From NCBI RefSeq assembly GCF_000717175.1, contig NZ_JNYD01000006.1, positions 186,001 through 250,000 of the forward strand: 64,000 nucleotides of DNA, in the 5' to 3' direction. How positions within the stretch are numbered: the first letter of the stretch is position 1; each line of letters begins with the position of its first letter. The position numbers and the translations under genes are program-made. Below, one piece after another: positions 1-7,278 of the stretch. Source of the DNA: Pseudonocardia autotrophica. GTDB lineage: Bacteria > Actinomycetota > Actinomycetes > Mycobacteriales > Pseudonocardiaceae. The notes beneath the pieces were generated by a model. The model made no database searches. It saw only the letters and a program-made list of their open reading frames with translations, and was not told where the DNA came from.

Positions 1-75
1 CAGCGGCGCAGCGACTCGCGCGTGCTGGGCACCGTCGGGCTCGACGACCCGGCCGGCCCCGCCGAACCGCGCTGA
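1..75 (+). CDS. C-terminal fragment of an upstream gene, possibly YbeY
   Basis: An open frame runs from base 1 to a TGA at 73-75 and encodes a 24-residue tail ending in PAGPAEPR. Nothing in so short a piece identifies the family. In actinobacteria the gene before the CBS/CorC protein and era is usually the endoribonuclease ybeY, so that is the contextual guess. The next gene starts 28 bases downstream in the same direction. Confidence 0.4.
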   Translation, partial: QRRSDSRVLGTVGLDDPAGPAEPR

Positions 76-103
76 CCGCCCGGACACCGACCGCAGGAGA
101 CCG

Positions 104-1495
104 ATGAACGCCGCTGGCCTGCTCGCCGTCGCGATCGTCCTGATCCCCTTCGCCGGGCTGTGCGCGGCGGCCGACGCCGCGCTCACCTCGATCTCCCGGG
201 CGCGCGTCACGGACCTGGTGCGGGCGAACCGGCCCGGGTCGCGCGCGTTGTCGAAGGTCGTCGACGACCGCGCCCGGTACGTCAACCTGCTGATCCTGCT
301 GCGGCTGATGGGCGAGACCGTCGCGACGGTGCTCCTCACGGTCGCGCTCGCGAGCTGGTTCGACCCGGCCTGGCTCGGCGTCCTGCTCGCCGCGGTGATC
401 ATGGTCGTGGTCAGCTACGTCCTGATCGGGGTCGGCCCGCGCACGCTCGGCCGCCAGCACCCGTACGCGCTGGGGCTGGCCGTCGCGGCGCCCGTGCGGA
501 TCATCGCGACCCTGCTCAGCCCCCTGACCAAGCTGCTGATCCTGGTCGGCAACGCGATCACCCCGGGCCGCGGCTTCCGCGAGGGCCCGTTCTCCTCCGA
601 GGTCGAGCTGCGCGAGCTGGTGGACATGGCCAGCACCAGCGGCGTGGTCGAGGAGGGCGAGCGGAAGATGATCCACTCGGTGTTCGAGCTGGGTGACACG
701 ATCGTCCGGGACGTCATGCAGCCCCGGCCCGACGTCGTGTGGGCCGAGCAGGACACCCCGGTGCAGAAGGTGGTCCGGCTGGCGCTGAAGAGCGGCTACT
801 CCCGGGTCCCGGTGCTCGGCGAGGGCATCGACGACGTCATCGGCGTCGCGTACCTGAAGGACCTGGTCGGCGCGGGCTGGGACCGGCCCGACGCCCGGCT
901 GGTCGAGGTCGTGCGGCCGCCGGTGTTCGTGCCCGACTCCAAGCGGATCGACGAGCTGCTCAAGGACATGCAGCGCACCCGCAACCACATGGCGATCGTG
1001 GTCGACGAGTACGGCGGCACCGCCGGCGTCGTCACGATCGAGGACATCCTCGAGGAGATCGTCGGCGACATCTCCGACGAGTACGACACCGACGAGGTGC
1101 CCGAGGTCCAGCGGCTCGACGGCGGCACCCTCCGGCTGGCCGCCCGGCTGCCCGTCGAGGACCTCAGCGAGCTGTTCGCCGGCGAGTTCAGCGGCACCGA
1201 GCGCGAGGAGCTGCTGCGCGAGGCCCTGGCGCAGGCGGACGTCGACACCGTGGGCGGGCTGCTCGCGCAACGGCTCGGCAAGGTGCCGCTGCCCGGCGCC
1301 GAGGCCGAGGTCGAGGGCCTGCTGCACCTGCGCGGCGAGGGCGGCAAGGACGCCCGCGGCCGCATCCGCATCACGTCGGTGCTGGTCACGCCGCTGGCCG
1401 TGCCCGAACTCGTCGGCGCCGCCGAAGCCGGCGACCAGAAGGAGGACGCCGCCGAGCAGGCCGACGTCCGGGAGGAGACCGATGTCCGGCAGTAA
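104..1495 (+). CDS. CNNM/CorC-type hemolysin-family membrane protein with CBS pair
   Basis: 463 residues. The N-terminal half is hydrophobic (DUF21/CNNM transmembrane domain, about residues 1-150). A CBS pair follows at about 195-330, including the family signature VVDEYGGTAGVVTIEDILEE, and a CorC/HlyC C-terminal domain at about 345-430. The family is linked to magnesium or other divalent-ion efflux; the name hemolysin is historical. The start ATG has a purine-rich CAGGAGA six bases upstream. The last 14 bases overlap the next gene, so the two are probably translationally coupled in the ybeY-era operon. Confidence 0.9.
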   Translation: MNAAGLLAVAIVLIPFAGLCAAADAALTSISRARVTDLVRANRPGSRALSKVVDDRARYVNLLILLRLMGETVATVLLTVALASWFDPAWLGVLLAAVIMVVVSYVLIGVGPRTLGRQHPYALGLAVAAPVRIIATLLSPLTKLLILVGNAITPGRGFREGPFSSEVELRELVDMASTSGVVEEGERKMIHSVFELGDTIVRDVMQPRPDVVWAEQDTPVQKVVRLALKSGYSRVPVLGEGIDDVIGVAYLKDLVGAGWDRPDARLVEVVRPPVFVPDSKRIDELLKDMQRTRNHMAIVVDEYGGTAGVVTIEDILEEIVGDISDEYDTDEVPEVQRLDGGTLRLAARLPVEDLSELFAGEFSGTEREELLREALAQADVDTVGGLLAQRLGKVPLPGAEAEVEGLLHLRGEGGKDARGRIRITSVLVTPLAVPELVGAAEAGDQKEDAAEQADVREETDVRQ

Positions 1496-1838
1496 CCCGC
1501 CCGAGCTCGACGCCGAGGACGCCAAGATCGTCACGCTGGCGCGGTCCTCGCGCGCCCGCACCGGCGCCGCCGAGGGGGCCGCGGTCCGCGACACGGACGG
1601 CCGCACCTACGCCGCCGCTTCCGTCGCGCTGCCGTCCCTGCGGCTCACGGCCCTGCAGGCGGCCGTGGCCGCCGCCGTGTCGAGCGGTGCGCCGGGGCTG
1701 GAGGCCGCGGCCGTCGTCACCGAGAGCGGCGAGGCGGACGAGGCCTCGGTCGCCGCGGTGCGCGACCTGACCGCGGCCGCGCCGGTGATCGTGGCCGACG
1801 CGTCCGGCGCCGTCGTGAGCGTGCTGACGCCCGCATGA
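1482..1838 (+). CDS. Degenerate cytidine deaminase-like protein
   Basis: 118 residues with the fold pattern and position (between the CorC gene and era) of the actinobacterial cytidine deaminase homologue. A real cytidine deaminase has a Cys/His-Ala-Glu motif and a later Pro-Cys-x-x-Cys zinc motif. This protein contains no cysteine and no histidine, so it cannot bind the catalytic zinc in the usual way and is probably not an active deaminase. It starts inside the previous gene and overlaps the next by ATGA, so it is cotranslated with its neighbours. Its role is unknown. Confidence 0.7.
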   Translation: MSGSNPPELDAEDAKIVTLARSSRARTGAAEGAAVRDTDGRTYAAASVALPSLRLTALQAAVAAAVSSGAPGLEAAAVVTESGEADEASVAAVRDLTAAAPVIVADASGAVVSVLTPA

Positions 1839-3067
1839 GCACCCCCCGGTACGACCTGGTCGTCGTCGGCGGCGGGATCGTCGGCCTGGCCACGGCGCAC
1901 GCGGCGGTCCGCAGCGGGCTGAGCGTCGCCGTCGTCGAGCGGGAGCCGCGGCTGGCGAACCACCAGACCGGCAACAACTCCAACGTCATCCACTCCGGGC
2001 TCTACTACGCCCCGGGCGGGCTGAAGGCCCGGCTCGCGGTGGCCGGGTGCGCCGAGACCGTCGCCTTCTGCCGCGAGCACGACCTGCCGCACCAGGTGTG
2101 CGGGAAGCTCGTCGTGGCCACCGAGCCGGAGGAGCTGCCGCGGATGGCGGAGCTGGAGCGGCGCGGGGCGGCCAACGGCGTCGAGACGCAGCGGCTCGAC
2201 GCGGCGGGCATCCGCGAGCGGGAGCCGCACGTCCGCGGGCTCGAGGCGCTGTGGGTGCCCTCGACCGGCATCTGCGACTACCGGGCGATCGCCGAGAAGC
2301 TCGGCGAGCTGGTGGCCAAGGAGGGCGGCGAGATCCACCTCGGCCGCGCGGTCACCGGGATGGTCCGCCGCGAGACGTCCGCCCGGCCCGACGTCGTGGT
2401 CCGGACCGAGCAAGGCGACCTGCTGGGGGAGCGGGTCGTGGTCTGCGGCGGGCTGCGCTGCGACGAGCTCGCCCGCGCCGCCGGCGCCGACCCGGGCGTG
2501 CGGATCATCCCGTTCCGAGGGGAGTACTCGGGCTTCACCGCCGACGCCGCGGAGCTGGTCAAGGGCCTGATCTACCCGGTGCCGGACCCGGCCTTCCCGT
2601 TCCTCGGGGTGCACGCCACCCGCGGGATCGACGGGCACGTCCACGCCGGGCCCAACGCCGTCCTCGCGCTGGCCCGCGAGGGCTACTCGTGGGGCACGGT
2701 CAAGCCGAAGGAGCTGCTGGGCTCGCTGGTGTACCCGGGGATGCTGCGGGTCGCGAAGCGGCACTGGCGCTACGGCCTGGGCGAGGTGCACCGGTCGCTG
2801 TCCAAGGCGGCGATGGTCACCCAGATCCAGCGGATGCTGCCCGAGGTCGAGGCGCGCCACCTCACGCCCGCGGGCGCGGGGGTGCGGGCCCAGGCCGTGA
2901 AGCCCGACGGCACGCTGGTCGACGACTTCCTCTTCGTTGAGCAAGGCACGGGGGCGGGCTCGATCCTGCACGTGCTCAATGCGCCCTCCCCGGCGGCCAC
3001 CGCCGCCCTGCCCATCGGCCGCGAGATCCTCGAGCGGCTCACCGGCGACAACCCGGGCCCCCTGTGA
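1835..3067 (+). CDS. lhgO: L-2-hydroxyglutarate oxidase
   Basis: 410 residues, normal for LhgO (FAD-dependent DAO fold). The N-terminus carries the dinucleotide-binding motif VVGGGIVGLATAHA, followed by NHQTGNNSNVIHSGLYY, typical of LhgO/L2HGDH. The enzyme oxidises L-2-hydroxyglutarate to 2-oxoglutarate, feeding electrons to the quinone pool at the membrane. The start overlaps the preceding stop (ATGA), and the TGA stop lies inside a 40-bp palindrome. It sits in the ybeY-era operon by position only; no functional link to era is implied. Confidence 0.9.
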   Translation: MSTPRYDLVVVGGGIVGLATAHAAVRSGLSVAVVEREPRLANHQTGNNSNVIHSGLYYAPGGLKARLAVAGCAETVAFCREHDLPHQVCGKLVVATEPEELPRMAELERRGAANGVETQRLDAAGIREREPHVRGLEALWVPSTGICDYRAIAEKLGELVAKEGGEIHLGRAVTGMVRRETSARPDVVVRTEQGDLLGERVVVCGGLRCDELARAAGADPGVRIIPFRGEYSGFTADAAELVKGLIYPVPDPAFPFLGVHATRGIDGHVHAGPNAVLALAREGYSWGTVKPKELLGSLVYPGMLRVAKRHWRYGLGEVHRSLSKAAMVTQIQRMLPEVEARHLTPAGAGVRAQAVKPDGTLVDDFLFVEQGTGAGSILHVLNAPSPAATAALPIGREILERLTGDNPGPL

Positions 3068-3103
3068 GTGGCGATGGTCGCTATAGCGACTATTGCCACT
3101 CAC
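3064..3103 (+). repeat. 40-bp intergenic palindrome, copy 1 (CTATAG centre)
   Basis: Begins GTGAGTGGC and ends GCCACTCAC, with the centre GTCGCTATAGCGAC; nearly perfect dyad over 40 bases. The TGA of lhgO (3065-3067) is inside the left arm. The same 40-bp architecture recurs at 11785, 23428 and 32722. As RNA it would fold into a long hairpin and could act as a terminator or mRNA stabiliser, although lhgO and era are codirectional and there is no T-tract. Confidence 0.85.
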
Positions 3104-3125
3104 GGCCCGAGCGAAGCGAGGCATC

Positions 3126-4052
3126 ATGACCGCATTCGGGTCCTGGCCGGAGGACTTCCGGTCCGGCTTCGCCTGCTTCGTGGGCCGGCCCAACGCGGGC
3201 AAGTCCACGCTGACGAACGCGCTGATCGGACAGAAGATCGCGATCACGTCGTCGCGCCCGCAGACCACGCGGCACGCGATCCGCGGCATCGTGCACCGGC
3301 CCGATGCCCAGCTCGTCGTGGTCGACACCCCCGGCCTGCACAAGCCGCGGACCCTGCTCGGCTCCCGGCTCAACGACGTCGTGCGCGAAACCTGGGCCGA
3401 GGTCGACGTCGTCGGGTTCTGCGTGCCGGCGGACCAGCCGGTCGGCCGGGGCGACGAGTTCATCGCCAACGAGCTCAAGTCCGTCGCGGGCCGCACGCCG
3501 GTCGTCGGCGTCGTCACGAAGACGGACAAGGCACAGCCCGAGCAGATCGCCGAGCGGCTCACCCAGCTGACCGAGCTGATGGAGTTCGCCGAGGTGGTGC
3601 CCTGCTCGGCGAAGAGCGGCTACCAGGTGCAGCTGCTCGCGGACCTGCTGGTCGGGAAGCTGCCGGAGGGCCCGCCGCTGTACCCGGACGGCGAGCTGAC
3701 GGACGAGCCGGAGGAGACCCTCGTCGCCGAGCTGGTCCGCGAGGCCGCCCTGGAGGGCGTCCGGGACGAGCTGCCGCACTCGATCGCCGTCGTGGTCGAG
3801 GAGATGATCGAGCGCGAGGACCGGCCCGCCGACGACCCCATGCTCGACGTGCACGCCACGATCTTCGTGGAGCGGCAGAGCCAGAAGGGCATCGTGATCG
3901 GCCGCGGCGGCGAGCGGCTGCGGCACGTCGGCACGGCCGCCCGGAAGCAGATCGAGGCGCTGCTCGGCACCAAGATCTACCTGGACCTGCACGTCACGGT
4001 CGCGAAGGACTGGCAGCGCGACCCTCGTCAGCTGCGCAAGCTCGGCTTCTGA
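3126..4052 (+). CDS. era: GTPase Era
   Basis: 308 residues. Era binds the 3' end of 16S rRNA and helps 30S maturation. G1 is GRPNAGKST, G3 is DTPGLHKP and G4 appears as TKTD instead of the usual NKxD. The C-terminal KH domain has IVIGRGGERLRHVG. An in-frame start at 3093 would begin within the palindrome region and give an atypical N-terminus, so the ATG at 3126 is preferred; it fits the family start just before the GTPase domain. The last 25 bases overlap the convergent gene on the other strand. Confidence 0.95.
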   Translation: MTAFGSWPEDFRSGFACFVGRPNAGKSTLTNALIGQKIAITSSRPQTTRHAIRGIVHRPDAQLVVVDTPGLHKPRTLLGSRLNDVVRETWAEVDVVGFCVPADQPVGRGDEFIANELKSVAGRTPVVGVVTKTDKAQPEQIAERLTQLTELMEFAEVVPCSAKSGYQVQLLADLLVGKLPEGPPLYPDGELTDEPEETLVAELVREAALEGVRDELPHSIAVVVEEMIEREDRPADDPMLDVHATIFVERQSQKGIVIGRGGERLRHVGTAARKQIEALLGTKIYLDLHVTVAKDWQRDPRQLRKLGF

Positions 4053-4537
4053 CCCGGTTCGAGCTCATCCGGTTCCAGCCACGCCATCCGGCCGAACCCG
4101 GCCACGTAGCGGATGGTGCGGACCTCGAGCCGGTAGAGCTGGAAGTCGGCGAAGTCGACGTACCCGGCGTCGGGGAAGGCGCGGCGGTAGGCGGCGAGGC
4201 CGCGGGTGCGCTCGTCGCCGTGGAGCACCCACACCCGGCCCACGAGGGTGACCCGCGGCGCGGCCAGCGGGTCCGCGTCGGTCGAGACCGGCCCCGCCAC
4301 CAGCAGCGACGCCCGCGGGTCGGCCGCCAGATTCCGGCTGTGCTCGGCGAGGTCGGACAGGCACAGCAGCGGTGACCCGTCGTGGTCGAGCGCGTAGGCG
4401 ACCACCGACCCGAACGGGTGGCCCGCGGCCGCAGCGCCGGCCGACGTGCTCGTCGGGCCCGGGGCGGACCCGATCGTCGCCAGCGTCCCCGACCGTTGCC
4501 CGGACAGCAGCGCCCGGACCTCCTCCAGCTCGCCCAC
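4028..4537 (-). CDS. Pyridoxamine 5'-phosphate oxidase-like (HugZ-type) flavin/heme split-barrel protein
   Basis: 169 residues with the split-barrel fold of the PNPOx/HugZ family: an N-terminal LATIG strand, SLLVAGP-type strands and YRLEVRTIRYVAGFG near the end. Members bind FMN, F420 or heme; the substrate cannot be told here. The GTG start at 4537 has a good GGAGGTGA ribosome site. It is transcribed toward era and overlaps its 3' end by 25 bases. A TTGACA-like promoter lies upstream. Confidence 0.7.
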   Translation of the reverse strand: MGELEEVRALLSGQRSGTLATIGSAPGPTSTSAGAAAAGHPFGSVVAYALDHDGSPLLCLSDLAEHSRNLAADPRASLLVAGPVSTDADPLAAPRVTLVGRVWVLHGDERTRGLAAYRRAFPDAGYVDFADFQLYRLEVRTIRYVAGFGRMAWLEPDELEPGQKPSLRS

Positions 4538-4564
4538 CCGTCACCTCCGCAGGAACTGAGGTGA

Positions 4565-4592
4565 CCCTTACTTCTGCGCCGGCGACTGTCAA
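4565..4592 (-). promoter_or_regulatory. Candidate sigma70-type promoter for the HugZ-like gene
   Basis: On the minus strand TTGACA (4587-4592) is followed after 16 bases by TAAGGG (4565-4570), about 28 bases before the GTG start. It is a good match to the housekeeping -35 and a fair -10. Inferred from sequence only. Confidence 0.5.
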
Positions 4593-4667
4593 GGTCGTCC
4601 CGCCGGGGTGAGGTCCCGGGCGCACCGGGTACGTCAGCCTGACGCGGACGCGACCAGGGAGGCGCCG

Positions 4668-5501
4668 ATGTGCCGGTGGCTGGGCTACTACGGCAACCCC
4701 ATCGAGCCGAAGGAACTGATCTACGACACCCGGCACTCGCTGATCGAGCAGAGCCGGCGCGCCGCCCCGGACAGCGCCATCGCGAACGGCGACGGCTTCG
4801 GGCTCGGCTGGTACGGGAAGGGACGGGACGCCGCGCTGTACCGCAGCGAGTCGCCGGCCTGGGGCGACCGGAACCTGCGCGAGATCGCGGGCGTCGTGCA
4901 GTCCGGGCTGTTCCTCGCGCACGTCCGCGCGGCCACCGGCACACCCGTGCAGCAGACCAACTGCCATCCCTTCCGGTACCGCAACTGGATCTTCGTCCAC
5001 AACGGCTTCGTCGACCGGTGGGCCCAGCTGCGCCGGGACCTGCTCTTCGCCGTCCGGCCCGATCTCTTCGACAACGTCCAGGGCAGCACGGACTCGGAGG
5101 TCCTCTTCCACCTCGCGCTCACGTTCGGGCTGGAGGAGGAGCCGCTGCCCGCGCTCGAGCGGATGGCCGGCTACGTCGAGGCCGCGGGCCACGCCGCCGG
5201 CTCCGAGCACCCGCTGCAGATGACGGTCGGGGTCGCCGACGGCGAGCGGCTCTACGCCGTCCGGTACGCCAGCGGCCCCGTCGTCAACACCCTGTACGTG
5301 AGCAGCGAGGTCGACGCGCTGCGCCGGCTCTACCCCGAGGACGAGCGCTGGCAGCACTTCTCCGAGGACTCCCGGGCGGTCGTCTCCGAGCCGCTGACCG
5401 ACCTGCCGGGCCTGTGGCACGAGGTGCCGCCGTCGACGGCGCTCGTGCTGCAAAAGGGACCGGACGTCGAGCAGCCCTTCCGGCCGCAACCCCCGTCGTA
5501 G
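4668..5501 (+). CDS. Class II glutamine amidotransferase
   Basis: 277 residues beginning MCRWLGYYG. The Cys directly after Met is the Ntn-type nucleophile of class II glutamine amidotransferases. Further family marks are the early GDGFGLGWYG, the FLAHVRAATG segment and NCHPFRYRNWIFVHNG. It probably releases ammonia from glutamine or a gamma-glutamyl amide; the related EgtC acts in ergothioneine synthesis, but no egt genes are nearby. The in-frame start at 4608 would bury the catalytic Cys, so the ATG at 4668, with AGGGAGG upstream, is the real start. Confidence 0.85.
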   Translation: MCRWLGYYGNPIEPKELIYDTRHSLIEQSRRAAPDSAIANGDGFGLGWYGKGRDAALYRSESPAWGDRNLREIAGVVQSGLFLAHVRAATGTPVQQTNCHPFRYRNWIFVHNGFVDRWAQLRRDLLFAVRPDLFDNVQGSTDSEVLFHLALTFGLEEEPLPALERMAGYVEAAGHAAGSEHPLQMTVGVADGERLYAVRYASGPVVNTLYVSSEVDALRRLYPEDERWQHFSEDSRAVVSEPLTDLPGLWHEVPPSTALVLQKGPDVEQPFRPQPPS

Positions 5502-5516
5502 GGGTCGGAGCAGGGA

Positions 5517-5825
5517 TCAGAACCGGTCGGAGGTCTCCAGGAGCCGGTAGCTCGTGATCGCCGGCGATCCCGTGGCCCCCGACTCGCGCATGATCTCCGG
5601 GATCTCCTGCTGCGCGGCGAAGAACTCGTCGAACGCCTCGCGGGAGCTCCACTCGTCGATCACGACGCACGCGCCGTCCTCCGTGACGGAGAACGCGTGG
5701 TGGACCGCCCCCTTCGCCTGCGCGTCCTCGATGATCCGCTTCATCGCGGCCTCGTGGGAGCGGTTCACCTCCAGGAGCCGGTCCTCGCGGACGCCCGGCA
5801 ACGTGATCATGACGACGACGCTCAT
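5517..5825 (-). CDS. Small dimeric alpha/beta-barrel (ABM-like) protein
   Basis: 102 residues with the short ferredoxin-like pattern of antibiotic-biosynthesis-monooxygenase-type proteins: an N-terminal beta strand MSVVVMITLPG, a helix with RSHEAAMKRIIEDA, then strands with VVIDEWSSREAFDEFF. A GGGAGGGC ribosome site precedes the ATG. Downstream on the same strand of its tandem paralogue at 5968-6276, to which it is alignable without gaps over its whole length. Function unknown; heme-degrading or quinol monooxygenase activity is only a family possibility. Confidence 0.65.
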   Translation of the reverse strand: MSVVVMITLPGVREDRLLEVNRSHEAAMKRIIEDAQAKGAVHHAFSVTEDGACVVIDEWSSREAFDEFFAAQQEIPEIMRESGATGSPAITSYRLLETSDRF

Positions 5826-5967
5826 GCTGCCCTCCCGATCGGGATCTGTCCGTGTCTCCCGTCGCTCCACCGTCGTGCAGCCGGGGCGGCGGGGCGCACA
5901 CGGTCCTCGCGGCGGGAGGGGCGGTCCAGGGTCCATCGGCCCCTCGCGGTCGACCCGTCGGGCCGGC

Positions 5968-6276
5968 TCAGTAGCTGTCGGTGGTCTCGATGATCGTGTA
6001 GCTGGCGGCCGTCGGTGTCGCGCTGGCACCGGCGGCGCGCATGACGTCCGGGATCTCCCGTTGCCCGCCGAAGAACGACTCGAAGTCCTCACGGCTGGTC
6101 CACTCGTCGAACACCACGACGCTGCCGTCCTCCGCCTCGGCGAACACGTGGTGCCGGCAGCCCTTGGACCTCGCGTCCTCGACGATCCGCTGCATCGTGG
6201 CGTCCTGGGTGCGGTTGGCCTCGCGGAGCCCGTCGGCGGTCACGCCGTGCAGGGTGGTGATGACGATGACGGTCAT
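5968..6276 (-). CDS. Small ABM-like protein, tandem paralogue of the next gene
   Basis: 102 residues, the same length as its neighbour at 5517-5825 and alignable without gaps: MTVIVITTLHG, TQDATMQRIVEDARSKG, VVVFDEWTSREDFESFF, ending with YTIIETTDSY against YRLLETSDRF. This points to a local duplication followed by divergence. About 140 bases separate the two, so they may be one transcript. No catalytic residues can be assigned. Confidence 0.65.
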   Translation of the reverse strand: MTVIVITTLHGVTADGLREANRTQDATMQRIVEDARSKGCRHHVFAEAEDGSVVVFDEWTSREDFESFFGGQREIPDVMRAAGASATPTAASYTIIETTDSY

Positions 6277-6405
6277 GGGTCCCCCTCGTCCGGCCGCGTC
6301 GGGCCGTGCCGCTCGCCCGGACCGCCCACCGGGGACCTCGATGATCCTCGTGCGGCGCAGGGTGGTCAATCGGCCGGTCGCGGCGTGGGTGCGCGGCGGA
6401 GGTCG

Positions 6406-6411
6406 TAGGCT
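6406..6411 (+). promoter_or_regulatory. -10 box for leaderless recO transcript
   Basis: TAGGCT ends six bases before the GTG start of recO. This places the transcription start at or next to the start codon. No clear -35 is visible. The same arrangement recurs before uppS, xdhC, dnaG and others in this window. Confidence 0.55.
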
Positions 6412-6417
6412 TCCCCG

Positions 6418-7209
6418 GTGAGCACCCTGTACCGCGACACCGGTGTGGTGCTGCGCGTGCAGAAGCTGGGTGAGGCTGACCGGATCGTCACGCTGCTGAC
6501 CCGGCGCTACGGCAAGATCCGGGCGGTCGCGAAGGGCGTGCGCCGCACCCGGTCGCGGTGGGGCGCGCGGCTCGAGCCGTTCAACCACGTCGACGTGCAG
6601 TGCTACACCGGCCGCAGCCTCGACGTGATCACACAGTGCCAGACGCTCGACGCCTTCGGCACCGGCGTCGTCTCCGACTACTCCCGCTACACCGCGGGCT
6701 GCGCGATGCTCGAGACGGCCGACCGGCTCGTGTCCGAGGAGGGCAGTGGGCAGAGTGGCGAGACCCTGCGCGTCTACCTGCTGCTCGTGGGGGCGATCCG
6801 GGCGCTCGCAGGGCGCGAACGGGACGCCTCGCTGATCCTCGACGCCTTCCTGCTCCGCGCGATGAGCCACGCCGGCTGGGCGCCGGCGATCACCGAGTGC
6901 GCAAAGTGCGCCTCGCCGGGGCCGCACCGGGCGTTCAGCGTCGCGGGCGGCGGCGCGGTGTGCGAGGTGTGCCGCCCGCCCGGCTCGGTCCTCCCCGGCC
7001 CGGCCGTGTTCGACCTGCTCGACGCCCTGCTGCACGGCGACTGGGAGGTCACCGACGCCGCCGAGGCCCCTACCCGCCGCGACACCTCCGGCCTGGTCGC
7101 CGCGCACCTGCAGTGGCACCTCGAGCGCCAGCTCCGCTCCCTGCCCTTCGTCGAGCGCCGCGGCGACCCCACCGCCGCCGCCGCGCCGGGGGCGACCCCG
7201 ATCGCCTGA
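6418..7209 (+). CDS. recO: DNA repair protein RecO
   Basis: 263 residues, typical length. RecO loads RecA onto SSB-coated single-stranded DNA together with RecR. The N-terminal OB fold starts STLYRDTGVVLRVQKLGEADRIVT (shown as MSTLYRDTGVVLR in the usual start position). A zinc site appears as CAKC at about residue 161 and CEVC at about residue 181. The position between era and uppS agrees with the conserved order. The GTG start has a -10 box six bases upstream, so it is probably leaderless. Confidence 0.95.
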   Translation: MSTLYRDTGVVLRVQKLGEADRIVTLLTRRYGKIRAVAKGVRRTRSRWGARLEPFNHVDVQCYTGRSLDVITQCQTLDAFGTGVVSDYSRYTAGCAMLETADRLVSEEGSGQSGETLRVYLLLVGAIRALAGRERDASLILDAFLLRAMSHAGWAPAITECAKCASPGPHRAFSVAGGGAVCEVCRPPGSVLPGPAVFDLLDALLHGDWEVTDAAEAPTRRDTSGLVAAHLQWHLERQLRSLPFVERRGDPTAAAAPGATPIA

Positions 7210-7236
7210 ATCCGCCGACCTGACGTCGGGTCGGAT
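7210..7236. terminator. Hairpin between convergent recO and ATPase genes
   Basis: The arms CCGAC and GTCGG around a CTGAC loop, extended by flanking complementary bases, lie directly after the recO stop and before the convergent gene end at 7279. GC-rich stem without a U-tract, as is usual in actinobacteria. Confidence 0.45.
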
Positions 7237-7278
7237 CAGGAGTGGTGCTCGGGCCCACGGCGGGATCCGTCGGGTCCG

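Noticed and set aside
3093-3125. Longer N-terminus for Era
   Set aside because: It would start in a palindrome and add 11 residues not seen in the family; the ATG at 3126 fits better.
1607-3562. 651-codon open frame antisense to lhgO and era
   Set aside because: It crosses well-supported genes on the plus strand, is low-complexity (Arg/Pro/Ala) and arises from high GC in the wobble position.
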